From contig NZ_SJDV01000006.1 in the NCBI RefSeq assembly GCF_004332155.1, positions 62,001 to 126,000 of the forward strand: DNA of 64,000 nt, read 5' to 3'. A model generated the notes under the pieces. That model saw only the letters and a list, made by a program, of their open reading frames with translations. It did not search any database and was not told the DNA's origin. Below are positions 32,033 to 40,584 of this stretch, in pieces. Each line of letters begins with the position of its first letter. The first letter of the stretch is position 1. This DNA comes from Gramella sp. KN1008 (lineage in GTDB: Bacteria; Bacteroidota; Bacteroidia; Flavobacteriales; Flavobacteriaceae). Made by a program: the position numbers and the translations under genes.

Positions 32033-33586
32033 ATGAGCAAAATTGCTGAAGAATTCGGGATTAAACAAGCCCTGAAAGATTTAGGTTTAAATGATATTAA
32101 TAATGGAACCTCTACCGGAGAGGACTGGTTTAGCAACGGTGACATTATAGAATCTTATTCTCCCGTTGACGGAGCACTGATAGGTAAAGTAAAGGCAACT
32201 ACTAAAGAAGATTACGAAAAGGTTATCACTACCGCCGAAAAAGGCTTTAAAGAGTGGAGAACCTGGCCGGCTCCTCAAAGAGGTGAAGTGGTTCGTCAGT
32301 TCAACGATGAACTTCGCAGGTTAAAAGAACCACTTGGCAAACTGGTTTCCTATGAGATGGGAAAATCTTACCAGGAAGGCCTTGGAGAAGTTCAGGAAAT
32401 GATAGATATCTGTGATTTCGCAGTAGGACTATCAAGACAGCTTCATGGACTTACTATGCATAGTGAACGTCCCGGGCATCGAATGTACGAACAATACCAT
32501 CCACTTGGAGTTGTTGGAATCATTTCGGCCTTCAATTTTCCAGTAGCGGTATGGTCCTGGAATACGGCTCTTGCATGGGTTTGTGGAGATGCCTGTATCT
32601 GGAAAGGTTCAGAAAAGACTCCGCTTACTTCGGTGGCCTGTCAGAATATCGCTGCAAGGGTATTTGCCGAGAATAATGTTCCCGCAGGAATATCATCACT
32701 AATCACCGGTGATTACAGAGTAGGTGAAATGATGACCAAAGATGAGCGTGTTCCTTTGATTTCTGCTACAGGGTCTATAAGAATGGGAAAAATAGTAGCC
32801 CAGGCTGTAGCTGCCCGTCTTGGGAAATCTCTTCTTGAACTGGGAGGAAACAACGCGATAATCGTTACTCCGGATGCCAATATCAAGAATACGGTAATAG
32901 GAGCTGTGTTTGGAGCCGTGGGTACCTGTGGTCAGCGTTGTACTTCAACAAGGAGGCTTATCATACATGAGGATGTTTATGACAAGGTAAAAGATGCGAT
33001 CGTGAATGCGTATAAGCAGATCAGGATAGGAAATCCGTTAGATGAAAATAACCACGTTGGACCGCTGATCGATAAGGATGCTGTGAAGAATTACCAGGCA
33101 GCACTTGATAAAGTAGTTGAAGAAGGCGGAAAGATACTGGTAGAAGGAGGCGTTCTTGAAGGGGAAGGTTATGAAAGCGGATGCTACGTAAAACCGGCGA
33201 TCGCTGAAGCTGAAAATCATTTTGAGATCGTGCAGCACGAAACTTTCGCACCGGTGCTTTATATAATGAAGTATTCAGGTGATATAAGTAATGCGATTGA
33301 AATTCAGAATGGTGTTAAGCAGGGGCTTTCTTCAGCAATTATGACCAATAATCTGAGAGAGGCTGAAAGATTCCTTTCAGCAGAAGGTTCAGATTGCGGA
33401 ATCGCCAATGTGAATATTGGAACATCGGGAGCCGAGATTGGCGGAGCCTTTGGAGGTGAAAAGGAAACCGGTGGAGGAAGGGAATCAGGTTCTGATGCCT
33501 GGAAGATATATATGAGAAGACAAACTAATACGATCAATTATACCACAGAGCTGCCACTGGCGCAGGGAATCAAATTTGATCTGTAG
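32033..33586 (+). CDS. Aldehyde dehydrogenase, antiquitin (ALDH7) type
   Basis: A 517-residue NAD-dependent aldehyde dehydrogenase. The general base is E269 in LELGGNNA and the nucleophile C303 in GTCGQRCTSTRR; this and FNFPVAVWSWNTALAWVCGD match the ALDH7/AmaB group that oxidises alpha-aminoadipic semialdehyde in lysine breakdown. GGEKETGGGRESGSDAWK near the end is also typical. A T-rich box TATTTTCG at 31987-31994 may be its promoter. Placement after nbaC is suggestive of a wider amino acid catabolic locus, but the sequence does not look like an aminomuconate-semialdehyde dehydrogenase. Confidence 0.9.
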   Translation: MSKIAEEFGIKQALKDLGLNDINNGTSTGEDWFSNGDIIESYSPVDGALIGKVKATTKEDYEKVITTAEKGFKEWRTWPAPQRGEVVRQFNDELRRLKEPLGKLVSYEMGKSYQEGLGEVQEMIDICDFAVGLSRQLHGLTMHSERPGHRMYEQYHPLGVVGIISAFNFPVAVWSWNTALAWVCGDACIWKGSEKTPLTSVACQNIAARVFAENNVPAGISSLITGDYRVGEMMTKDERVPLISATGSIRMGKIVAQAVAARLGKSLLELGGNNAIIVTPDANIKNTVIGAVFGAVGTCGQRCTSTRRLIIHEDVYDKVKDAIVNAYKQIRIGNPLDENNHVGPLIDKDAVKNYQAALDKVVEEGGKILVEGGVLEGEGYESGCYVKPAIAEAENHFEIVQHETFAPVLYIMKYSGDISNAIEIQNGVKQGLSSAIMTNNLREAERFLSAEGSDCGIANVNIGTSGAEIGGAFGGEKETGGGRESGSDAWKIYMRRQTNTINYTTELPLAQGIKFDL

Positions 33587-33608
33587 TTTAGTTTTTAAGT
33601 GTAATAGA

Positions 33609-33633
33609 AAAACCCGCTTCTAAAGCGGGTTTT
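33609..33633. terminator. Bidirectional intrinsic terminator
   Basis: AAAACCCGCTT pairs with AAGCGGGTTTT around CTA. It lies between the convergent aldehyde dehydrogenase and desaturase genes and can serve both. Confidence 0.9.
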
Positions 33634-33653
33634 ATTGTATATATAAGAAATTC

Positions 33654-34658
33654 TTAAACCATTCCGTTAGGTTCCACCCATTTGAATCGGTGAGGATCCT
33701 GAGGAATAGAAATTCTTTCTGCAATTCTGGTCATTCTGTCTGGAAGAGCCATCAGGTAATCTCTTGCCTTTTCGGCTTCATCTGTTAGAGACCTCATTTT
33801 ATCTATTTCCCAGTAACCATTAAGTTTTTTAAGGATATCAATATAATCCAGGGTAGTATATACGCCTAATCGCTGTGCCGCATTGGAGAAATTTTCAAAA
33901 GCCTCGGCGATTCCCTGGCCTGATTCTCTAATGAATTGTGCCGGCATCACGATCTTTTTCTTCATCATATCATGGAAGGCCAGCATCATTTCACTTGGGT
34001 CATGCTCAAATATGGTCTTGACGAAATCCCTGTAGGCCATATAGTGCCTCATTTCATCACCGGCAATTATGTTGCACATCTTCCCTAGCATCTTATTTCC
34101 CTTTTTCTTGGCCAACTGTCCCACACGTTTATGGGATATATTGGTAGCCAGCTCCTGGAAACTGGTGTAAACAAAGTTTCGGTAAGGATCCCTTCCTGTG
34201 CCTATATCAAAACCGTCATTGATAAGATACTGGGTGGTTTTCTCAATTTCTTTCATGTTCACCCTTCCGGAAAGATATAGATACTTATTAAGCGTATCAC
34301 CGTGACGGTTCTCTTCACCGGTCCAGTGGCGCACCCATTTAGCCCAGGCATTTTGCTCTCCTCTTTGTTTGCCGTGTTGTTCTACTCCTTCCATATCCAT
34401 TAGCCAGGATTCATAGGTAGGCAGGGCTTCTTCAGTCACCATATCGGCTACAAGTACTACCCAGAAATCATATCCAAGCTCCTTGGCCTCTTCTCTTATC
34501 TGGTGTACTTCTTCAAAACCTTCTTCTTCCTGTAGATTAGGAAGCAAATCTGTAGGTTGCCAGATGTCTTCAACCGGAATAAGGTATTTTTCAATAAAAC
34601 CTTCCACAGATTTTTCAACGGTTTGCATTACTTCTAATCGAATGTTGTCCAGAGCCAT
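33654..34658 (-). CDS. Acyl-ACP desaturase (ferritin-like di-iron)
   Basis: A 334-residue soluble di-iron desaturase. The metal ligands are in the two ExxH motifs WTGEENRHGD near residue 113 and AGDEMRHYMAY near 200, with additional glutamates in DMVTEEALP and SFQELATN. This is the stearoyl-ACP delta-9 desaturase family, which introduces a double bond into acyl-ACP. The operator-like upstream region (34674-34705) has an inverted repeat CTGTTT/AAACAG embedded in TTAA-containing repeats and may control the gene. Confidence 0.9.
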   Translation of the reverse strand: MALDNIRLEVMQTVEKSVEGFIEKYLIPVEDIWQPTDLLPNLQEEEGFEEVHQIREEAKELGYDFWVVLVADMVTEEALPTYESWLMDMEGVEQHGKQRGEQNAWAKWVRHWTGEENRHGDTLNKYLYLSGRVNMKEIEKTTQYLINDGFDIGTGRDPYRNFVYTSFQELATNISHKRVGQLAKKKGNKMLGKMCNIIAGDEMRHYMAYRDFVKTIFEHDPSEMMLAFHDMMKKKIVMPAQFIRESGQGIAEAFENFSNAAQRLGVYTTLDYIDILKKLNGYWEIDKMRSLTDEAEKARDYLMALPDRMTRIAERISIPQDPHRFKWVEPNGMV

Positions 34659-34673
34659 ATTAATGTATTTTTT

Positions 34674-34705
34674 TAACTGTTTTTGTTAAACAGCTTAACT
34701 TTAAT
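34674..34705. promoter_or_regulatory. Inverted repeat upstream of the desaturase gene
   Basis: CTGTTT-TTGTT-AAACAG, flanked by TTAA on both sides and followed by CTTAACTTTAA, 16 nt or more upstream of the desaturase ATG. Possible repressor site; no regulator can be named. Confidence 0.3.
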
Positions 34706-34824
34706 TCTATACTGCAATAAACATGCTGTTTTTAAAAACCGCAAAAGTCTATTAACCTTCAGGTTGATAACAGATCAATTTCCAAATATATAAATATGAT
34801 TTAATAACCTGTAATAAAAAAAGC

Positions 34825-35553
34825 TTAATTCCGTCCCTTCTCATCAGGGTAGAATGTATGCACGGGATCACTTTGAAAAACCTCCTTGGTATCCACATCT
34901 ACAGCAGAAATAGGTCCCTTAAATGCAGCGCCGGTATCCACGTTCCAGATATTTGCCTTGTTATAGGGATGGGTCATTCCTATTCTGGTAACGGGCGTAT
35001 GACCTATATAGATCTCAGTAAAATGTTCTAACCTTCGGGGATAATACAAATCGCCGGGTTGAATTTTCTCATCCATAGATAAGACCATTTCCCATAGTGT
35101 ACGATCCCAGTAAAAGCCCGTTTCATGATATTCGTAATCCGGGCCATGAAGGTTTGTAAATCCGGCGTGTACAAATAACCGCTCCTCCTCATCTTTATAA
35201 AAGTTGAACATATCTTTGAAAAAGCTAATATGTTCTTCTTTTTCTTCTTTTGTGAAATTTCTATAAGCATCAATACTGGACTGCCCGCCGTGTTCAAGCC
35301 ATTTCTGGTTCATATCTCCGTTTTCCAGCCATTTATGAGCAAGATCATCATGATTCCCACGGATAAAAATGCAGGAGTTCTGCCTTGCAAGGTTTATAAG
35401 ATAGGTTACCGTATTGGCCGAATCGCTCCATCCGTCAACATAATCACCCAGGAAGATGAGTGTGTCATCTGGAGTGAGATCTACGCGTTCCAACAACTGG
35501 ATCAGTGCTTTGAGGCCTCCATGTAAATCGCCAATTACTAATTTTCTGGACAT
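34825..35553 (-). CDS. Metallophosphoesterase, serine/threonine phosphatase-like
   Basis: A 242-residue calcineurin-like phosphoesterase with motifs VIGDLHGG at residue 6, FLGDYVDGWSDS near 35, IRGNHDD near 65, FVHAGF near 127 and YIGHTPV near 185. The DLHG/GDYVDG/GNHD set is that of PPP-type bacterial phosphatases such as PrpA/ApaH relatives. It probably removes phosphate from proteins or nucleotides. It starts one base after the stop of the AlbA_2 gene, so the two are in one transcript. Confidence 0.85.
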   Translation of the reverse strand: MSRKLVIGDLHGGLKALIQLLERVDLTPDDTLIFLGDYVDGWSDSANTVTYLINLARQNSCIFIRGNHDDLAHKWLENGDMNQKWLEHGGQSSIDAYRNFTKEEKEEHISFFKDMFNFYKDEEERLFVHAGFTNLHGPDYEYHETGFYWDRTLWEMVLSMDEKIQPGDLYYPRRLEHFTEIYIGHTPVTRIGMTHPYNKANIWNVDTGAAFKGPISAVDVDTKEVFQSDPVHTFYPDEKGRN

Positions 35554-35554
35554 A

Positions 35555-36691
35555 TTAGTTGTATTTCACCTTTCTTAAAATTCGCATACTTTCCTTATAG
35601 GAATGATATGCATCAGAATTGTGGGCCTTAAGATAAGGTTTGGCTTCTTCCAGTTTGGTTAAAGCTTCTTTAAAATTGTTCAAATAACATAATAAGTAAG
35701 TGGAGGGTAGGTTTTTCAGATCCTTTTTCTCACCGGGATTCAATTCATAGCCTTTTTTCAATTTCTCAATAAGTGCCTTATTAGTATTATAAATATGATA
35801 AAGTGTTTTTTTGTCGAACTTGGGTGGTTCAAAAAGTAATTTGCTATCTATATCATAGCTGCCATTATCCCTGAAACTTATAATTACCTCTTCCAGCGGA
35901 TAATATTTGAACTGATCGTGTAATCCCAGATGCACATACTCTATGATCTTGAAGAAATCCTTGTCTACGCTGATGCTTATTTCATCAAGATCTGAGTAGA
36001 ACAATTTTACCTGCTCGTTGATGAGTTCGATATCTACCCGGGAATAATAGCTTTCATTCCTTATCTTTTTCTCCTTGCCGGCCCAGCATACCACGAAATA
36101 TTCTTTAAAGACCTTGTAAGTTGGATTGTAATCCTTTCTTTTTTTCATAAAGTCGAAGACTCCGTCAAGGGTATACTCAATATTGTTGTGGGAGTGGTTC
36201 TCAATAGATGCCACCAGGGCGGAGTTTACATCCTTTATTTCAATGTCGAAGACCTTGGGCATGCTAATGCTTCCATCCCTTAAAAAGACCGAACCGCCAT
36301 AATATTTCCAGATATTCTTACGGAACGAACATATCTTCCCATGATTGGGCCTGATGGTAACCAAGCCAACCACTAATTGATCGGGGAGATGGGGGAAAGG
36401 AATATTCTCATAAGAGATGATAGGGGGATTGGTGAGATAAGCATTTATCAGGTTCTGGATCTTACTGTCATCAAAAAAGTCGATTCCCACAATGCTGCTG
36501 TCTTCATCTTCTACCCCTATAACTATATACGAGTTATTCTCGGGATTGGAATTGGAGAGTGCGCATATATGCTTTAGGAACTTAGCCTTTCCTTCTTTTT
36601 CGCCAATATTGAGCTGTCGCTTTTTGTCGTAAAAGCTGTTCTCATCATTATGAGCAAGCAGATTTTTTATAAGAAGGCGTTTGTTGATCAT
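35555..36691 (-). CDS. AlbA_2 (divergent AAA-4/Schlafen-type) domain protein
   Basis: A 378-residue cytoplasmic protein. KFLKHICALSNSNPENNSYIVIGVEDED near residues 36-63 matches the AlbA_2 domain, a putative nucleic-acid binding or Schlafen-related module. The rest (about 150-378) contains no family I recognise. It is coupled to a PPP-like phosphatase. Function is unknown; relatives occur in both regulation and phage defence, but there is no other defence gene nearby. Confidence 0.7.
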   Translation of the reverse strand: MINKRLLIKNLLAHNDENSFYDKKRQLNIGEKEGKAKFLKHICALSNSNPENNSYIVIGVEDEDSSIVGIDFFDDSKIQNLINAYLTNPPIISYENIPFPHLPDQLVVGLVTIRPNHGKICSFRKNIWKYYGGSVFLRDGSISMPKVFDIEIKDVNSALVASIENHSHNNIEYTLDGVFDFMKKRKDYNPTYKVFKEYFVVCWAGKEKKIRNESYYSRVDIELINEQVKLFYSDLDEISISVDKDFFKIIEYVHLGLHDQFKYYPLEEVIISFRDNGSYDIDSKLLFEPPKFDKKTLYHIYNTNKALIEKLKKGYELNPGEKKDLKNLPSTYLLCYLNNFKEALTKLEEAKPYLKAHNSDAYHSYKESMRILRKVKYN

Positions 36692-36718
36692 GATTATATA
36701 GTCTGAAGCTGAAAAGCT

Positions 36719-37471
36719 CTAAGCTTTTTTATCTACAATCGTACTCGTTGCCTGGGCTGTTGGCATGACTGTGAGATCTGCGATATTCACATGATAAGGA
36801 CGGGTAACAACAAAATGAATAATATCTGCAATATCTTCGGCTTGTAGAGCTTTAAAACCCTGGTAAACCTTTTCGGCCTTTTCATGATCGCCTTTAAACC
36901 GTACAGCGCTGAATTCGGTTTGTGTGAGGCCCGGGTTTATTGCTCCCACCCTTATTCCGTTTCCGTTAAGGTCTATTCTCATTCCCTGGTTTATGGCATC
37001 TACAGCATGTTTGCTTGCGCAGTATACATTCCCATTCGGGTAGACTTCCTTTCCGGCGGTGGAGCCTATATTTATGATGTGGCCAGCCTGTCTTTTCAGC
37101 ATACCCGGTATAACGGCTTTGCTCATATAAAGCAGGCCTTTTACATTAATATCCAGCATGGCATCCCAGTCATCCATGTTTCCCTTCTGAATAGGATCCA
37201 GACCATGAGCATTTCCTGCATTATTAATAAGTATATCTATATCCCTAAATTCAGTGGGAAGCTGCTCTATACTGTGGAAAACATCGTCTCTGTTCCTCAC
37301 ATCAAAATTGAGGAAGTGTACCTCAGTTTCCACACTTAGCTTTCTTTGCAGGTCTTCCAGGCGGTCTTTTCTCCGGCCGCAAAGGATGAGTCTGAAGTTT
37401 TCTTTGGCGAATCTTATGGCCACAGCTCTTCCAATCCCACTGGTGGCGCCGGTTATCAGGGCAGTTCTCAT
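36719..37471 (-). CDS. Short-chain dehydrogenase/reductase (YdfG-like)
   Basis: A 250-residue classical SDR. ITGATSGIGRAVA is the NADP loop with R34 (CGRRKDRL) suggesting NADPH, INNAG is at about 87, and the catalytic serine, tyrosine and lysine are in GSTAGKE and YCASKHAV. The NAHGLDPIQKG and INPGLTQTEFSAVRFKGD segments resemble YdfG, which oxidises serine or 3-hydroxy acids. It is divergent from the DUF4382 lipoprotein gene. Confidence 0.88.
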   Translation of the reverse strand: MRTALITGATSGIGRAVAIRFAKENFRLILCGRRKDRLEDLQRKLSVETEVHFLNFDVRNRDDVFHSIEQLPTEFRDIDILINNAGNAHGLDPIQKGNMDDWDAMLDINVKGLLYMSKAVIPGMLKRQAGHIINIGSTAGKEVYPNGNVYCASKHAVDAINQGMRIDLNGNGIRVGAINPGLTQTEFSAVRFKGDHEKAEKVYQGFKALQAEDIADIIHFVVTRPYHVNIADLTVMPTAQATSTIVDKKA

Positions 37472-37538
37472 GGTTTTTATTTTCTTTCTAAGTTAATAAA
37501 GTATTGCTTACCTAATTCCCGCTTTCTATTAAAGCATG

Positions 37539-37566
37539 GTTAAGCTCCGTTAAATTTCGTTAAATA
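37539..37566. promoter_or_regulatory. Three GTTAA direct repeats phased at 10 bp
   Basis: GTTAAGCTCC, GTTAAATTTC and GTTAAATAAT begin at 37539, 37549 and 37559, exactly one helical turn apart, in the 161-nt divergent gap between the SDR and DUF4382 genes. Such phasing suggests a protein-binding array, but no regulator is identified. Confidence 0.35.
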
Positions 37567-37632
37567 ATCCGAACCAGATGAAATCTTGCACAAAGCTTGC
37601 CGTTAATCAGCCAAAACCAATAAAGTCTACTT

Positions 37633-38484
37633 ATGAAATTTTTGAAAAGCGTTACTTTAAAAAGCGTAATGATTGCTACACTTGTATCAGTTGGATTAAT
37701 AAGCTGTAGTGAAGATGACTCTAGCGCAGAGAGTGCTGGAAAAGCAAATTTAACAGTGAGAATGACCGATGCTCCCGGTGATTATGATGCCGTGCTGGTT
37801 GATGTTCAGGATGTAGAGATACATGTTGAGACAGAAGCCGAAGGTGAACTCGAAGGAGATGAAGATGGAGATGGCTGGGTGAGCGTTGGTGACGTTCAGA
37901 CTGGCGTTTATGATCTTCTGGAACTAACCGGAGGAGTATCTCAGTTGCTTGCCGATACCGAAGTGCCAGCAGGATTCGTTAGCCAGATGAGACTGGTTCT
38001 TGGTAGTGAAAATTCTGTTGTTATTGACGGAGAGTCAAAACCGCTTAATACACCAAGTGCACAACAGTCCGGATTGAAACTTCAGATCAATAAGGAATTC
38101 GTTGCGGGTGAGAATTATGCTTACCTTCTGGATTTTGACGTTGACAAATCTGTGGTAACAACAGGGAATGGAAGCTATAACCTGAAGCCTGTAATTAGAG
38201 TAAGTGCCGAAGCAGATGCAGGAATGGTAGTAGGTAAAGTGGTCATTCCTGAAACAATAGAGGTTGATGTGCAGAGTTTAGTGGTGTTAAAGTCAAATGA
38301 AGGAGACATTACTATCTCGGCGTATACTAACGATGAGGGAGAATTCGCTCTTCAGGGAGTTCCTGCCGGAATGTATACACTAACTGTAACACCTCAGGCT
38401 GATGTTGAACTTTCTGTTCATACTAATGCGGAGGTTGAAGTAAGGCCTAACGAAACTACCGATCTTGGTGAGATTGAATTGTAG
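37633..38484 (+). CDS. DUF4382 lipoprotein with carboxypeptidase-regulatory-like domain
   Basis: A 283-residue lipoprotein. The signal peptide ends in VGLISCSED with lipobox ISC. Residues 38-185 begin NLTVRMTDAPGDYDAVLVDVQDVEIHV, the DUF4382 signature. The C-terminal 80 residues (GMVVGKVVIPETIEV... EGEFALQGVPAGMYTLTV) form a carboxypeptidase-regulatory-like beta sandwich. It is probably a surface or periplasmic protein; the family has no defined function. It has a hairpin terminator. Confidence 0.88.
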   Translation: MKFLKSVTLKSVMIATLVSVGLISCSEDDSSAESAGKANLTVRMTDAPGDYDAVLVDVQDVEIHVETEAEGELEGDEDGDGWVSVGDVQTGVYDLLELTGGVSQLLADTEVPAGFVSQMRLVLGSENSVVIDGESKPLNTPSAQQSGLKLQINKEFVAGENYAYLLDFDVDKSVVTTGNGSYNLKPVIRVSAEADAGMVVGKVVIPETIEVDVQSLVVLKSNEGDITISAYTNDEGEFALQGVPAGMYTLTVTPQADVELSVHTNAEVEVRPNETTDLGEIEL

Positions 38485-38507
38485 TGAATCGTAAATAATA
38501 TATTTGT

Positions 38508-38538
38508 AAAAGGCAGTGTTTATCGCACTGCCTTTTTT
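38508..38538 (+). terminator. Intrinsic terminator after DUF4382 gene
   Basis: AAAAGGCAGTG pairs with CACTGCCTTTT around TTTATCG, followed by T residues. Confidence 0.9.
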
Positions 38539-38582
38539 ATTTTAACTTTTTTTTAACAATTCTAAATCCAATAAATTTTCAA

Positions 38583-38614
38583 TTTGCGGCGCTTACTTCT
38601 AGTGCGTATATTCA
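38583..38614 (+). promoter_or_regulatory. Bat operon promoter
   Basis: TTTG at 38583-38586, a 20-nt spacer and TATATTCA at 38607-38614, a partial match to TAnnTTTG. It is 22 nt upstream of the MoxR ATG. Confidence 0.5.
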
Positions 38615-38635
38615 CGACATTAAAATCTGAAAATC

Positions 38636-39640
38636 ATGATGGAAAACGATTCATCTGTTGATATAGCCAGTATTAACGAAAAAATTGAAAAAGAAAGCGC
38701 TTTTGTAGACCTTCTCACCAGGGAAATGAATAAGGTGATTGTTGGGCAGAAGCACATGGTAGAACGTTTACTTATAGGTCTTTTGGGACAGGGCCATATT
38801 CTCCTTGAAGGAGTGCCTGGTCTGGCAAAAACCCTTGCGATCAATACACTTGCACAGGCAGTTCACGGTTCCTTCAGCAGGATACAGTTCACACCCGATC
38901 TTTTGCCAGCTGATGTTATAGGTACGCTTATCTATAATATGAAGGTGAATGATTTCAGTATTAAAAAAGGACCCATTTTCGCCAATTTTGTACTGGCAGA
39001 TGAGATCAACCGTGCACCGGCAAAGGTTCAATCAGCGCTTTTAGAAGCCATGCAGGAAAAGCAGGTGACCATTGGGGATGAAACCTTTATACTTGATAAG
39101 CCATTTCTTGTAATGGCTACTCAGAATCCGGTGGAACAGGAAGGAACCTACCCTTTACCAGAAGCACAGGTTGACCGTTTTATGCTTAAAACCGTAATCA
39201 AATATCCTCAGATGGCGGAAGAGCAGCTCATTATAAGAGCCAATCTCAAGGATGGTTTTGAAAAAGTGAATCCTGTGGTTGACCTGCAACAGATTTTAAG
39301 GGCCCAGGCTGCAGTTCGTGAGGTGTATATGGATGAAAAGATCGAAAAATATATTCTTGATATCGTTTTTGCCACCCGTACCCCTGAAAAATATAATCTT
39401 GAGGATATCAAACCTTTGATAAGCTTTGGAGCTTCTCCAAGAGGAAGTATCAATCTGGCGGTCGCATCAAAATGCTATGCCTTTATAAAACGCCGCGGAT
39501 ATGTTGTTCCTGAGGATGTTCGTGCAGTGGTGCATGATGTACTTCGCCACAGGATAGGAATCACTTACGAAGCGGAAGCCGAAAATATCACTTCTGAAGA
39601 TCTGGTAAATAAGATCGTTAACGAGATCGAAGTACCGTAA
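38636..39640 (+). CDS. MoxR family AAA+ ATPase
   Basis: A 334-residue AAA+ protein with Walker A GVPGLAKT at 59-66, Walker B in FVLADEINRAPAKVQSALLEAMQE, sensor 1 in VMATQNPVEQEGTYPLPEAQ and sensor 2 near PRGSINLA. MoxR ATPases act as chaperones for von Willebrand A-domain partners. It is the first gene of the Bat cluster and probably assembles the BatA/BatB complex at the cytoplasmic side of the inner membrane. Confidence 0.95.
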   Translation: MMENDSSVDIASINEKIEKESAFVDLLTREMNKVIVGQKHMVERLLIGLLGQGHILLEGVPGLAKTLAINTLAQAVHGSFSRIQFTPDLLPADVIGTLIYNMKVNDFSIKKGPIFANFVLADEINRAPAKVQSALLEAMQEKQVTIGDETFILDKPFLVMATQNPVEQEGTYPLPEAQVDRFMLKTVIKYPQMAEEQLIIRANLKDGFEKVNPVVDLQQILRAQAAVREVYMDEKIEKYILDIVFATRTPEKYNLEDIKPLISFGASPRGSINLAVASKCYAFIKRRGYVVPEDVRAVVHDVLRHRIGITYEAEAENITSEDLVNKIVNEIEVP

Positions 39641-39661
39641 CAAATGCCAATTATCAGTTAA

Positions 39662-39695
39662 CAATGATCAGTGAACGCATATTGATTGATCATTG
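39662..39695 (+). repeat. Inverted repeat between moxR and the DUF58 gene
   Basis: CAATGATCA and TGATCATTG form a perfect 9-bp inverted repeat with a 16-nt loop. It lies in the only sizeable gap of the Bat operon and may be a processing or dispersed-repeat site. Confidence 0.45.
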
Positions 39696-39714
39696 AAAAT
39701 TGTTTATTGAAAGG

Positions 39715-40581
39715 ATGGATACAAAGGAACTTCTAAAAAAAGTACGGAAAATTGAGATAAAGACCCGCAGACTGAGCGATCATGTCTTTGGCGGGGAGTA
39801 TCATTCTACCTTTAAAGGAAGGGGGATGACCTTCAGTGAGGTCAGGGCCTATCAGTTTGGCGATGATGTGAGAAGTATAGACTGGAATGTCACGGCAAGG
39901 TATAATGAACCCTTTGTTAAGGTATTCGAGGAAGAGCGTGAACTTACCCTCATGCTTATGGTGGATATTTCGGGATCTCAGATGTTCGGTACCCGGGAGC
40001 AGTTCAAGAAGGATGTGATCACAGAGATCGCAGCCACACTGGCTTTTTCAGCTACTAATAATAATGATAAGATAGGGCTGATGTTATTTACAGATCGTAT
40101 TGAACTCTATATTCCTCCAAAGAAAGGAAGGTCGCATGTGCTCAGGATCATACGGGAATTACTGGAGTTTCATCCCGAAGGCAAGAAAACTGATATCACT
40201 GGGGCTCTGAAATATCTTTCTAATGTAATGAAGAAGAAAGCCATTGTATTTCTTCTTTCAGATTTTATGGCAGATGATTATCAGCATACCCTTAAGATCG
40301 TGGCAGGGAAGCATGATGTGACAGGAATACGGGTTTTTGACAAAATGGAAGAGACCATTCCCAATCTCGGCCTGGTTCAGATGCTGGATGAGGAAACAGG
40401 GGACTATGTGAACGTCAATACAGGTTCCAAAGCCGTGCGGCGGGCATATTCAAAATATTATCAGGAAAGGCTTAATTATTTCCACCAAAGCTTTTCACTG
40501 AGTGGCGCCGGGATAATTAATAACCGGACTGATGAAAGTTACGTTAAAAAATTACTGGGCTATTTTAAAAGAAGAGCTTAA
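39715..40581 (+). CDS. DUF58 domain protein
   Basis: A 288-residue DUF58 protein. The signature is EVRAYQFGDDVRSIDWNVTARYNEPFVKVFEEERELTLMLMVD (in overlap with a degenerate von Willebrand A fold, with MVDISGS as the metal-site remnant). The ATG at 39715 after GAAAGG was selected; a TTG five codons upstream is possible. It should interact with MoxR and sit between the ATPase and the membrane partners. It is followed within 3 nt by the next gene. Confidence 0.92.
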   Translation: MDTKELLKKVRKIEIKTRRLSDHVFGGEYHSTFKGRGMTFSEVRAYQFGDDVRSIDWNVTARYNEPFVKVFEEERELTLMLMVDISGSQMFGTREQFKKDVITEIAATLAFSATNNNDKIGLMLFTDRIELYIPPKKGRSHVLRIIRELLEFHPEGKKTDITGALKYLSNVMKKKAIVFLLSDFMADDYQHTLKIVAGKHDVTGIRVFDKMEETIPNLGLVQMLDEETGDYVNVNTGSKAVRRAYSKYYQERLNYFHQSFSLSGAGIINNRTDESYVKKLLGYFKRRA

Positions 40582-40584
40582 AAA

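Noticed and set aside
35555-36691. Phage-defence system built around the AlbA_2/Schlafen-like protein
   Set aside because: Its only coupled partner is a PPP-type phosphatase and the surroundings are housekeeping genes; no defence partner is present.
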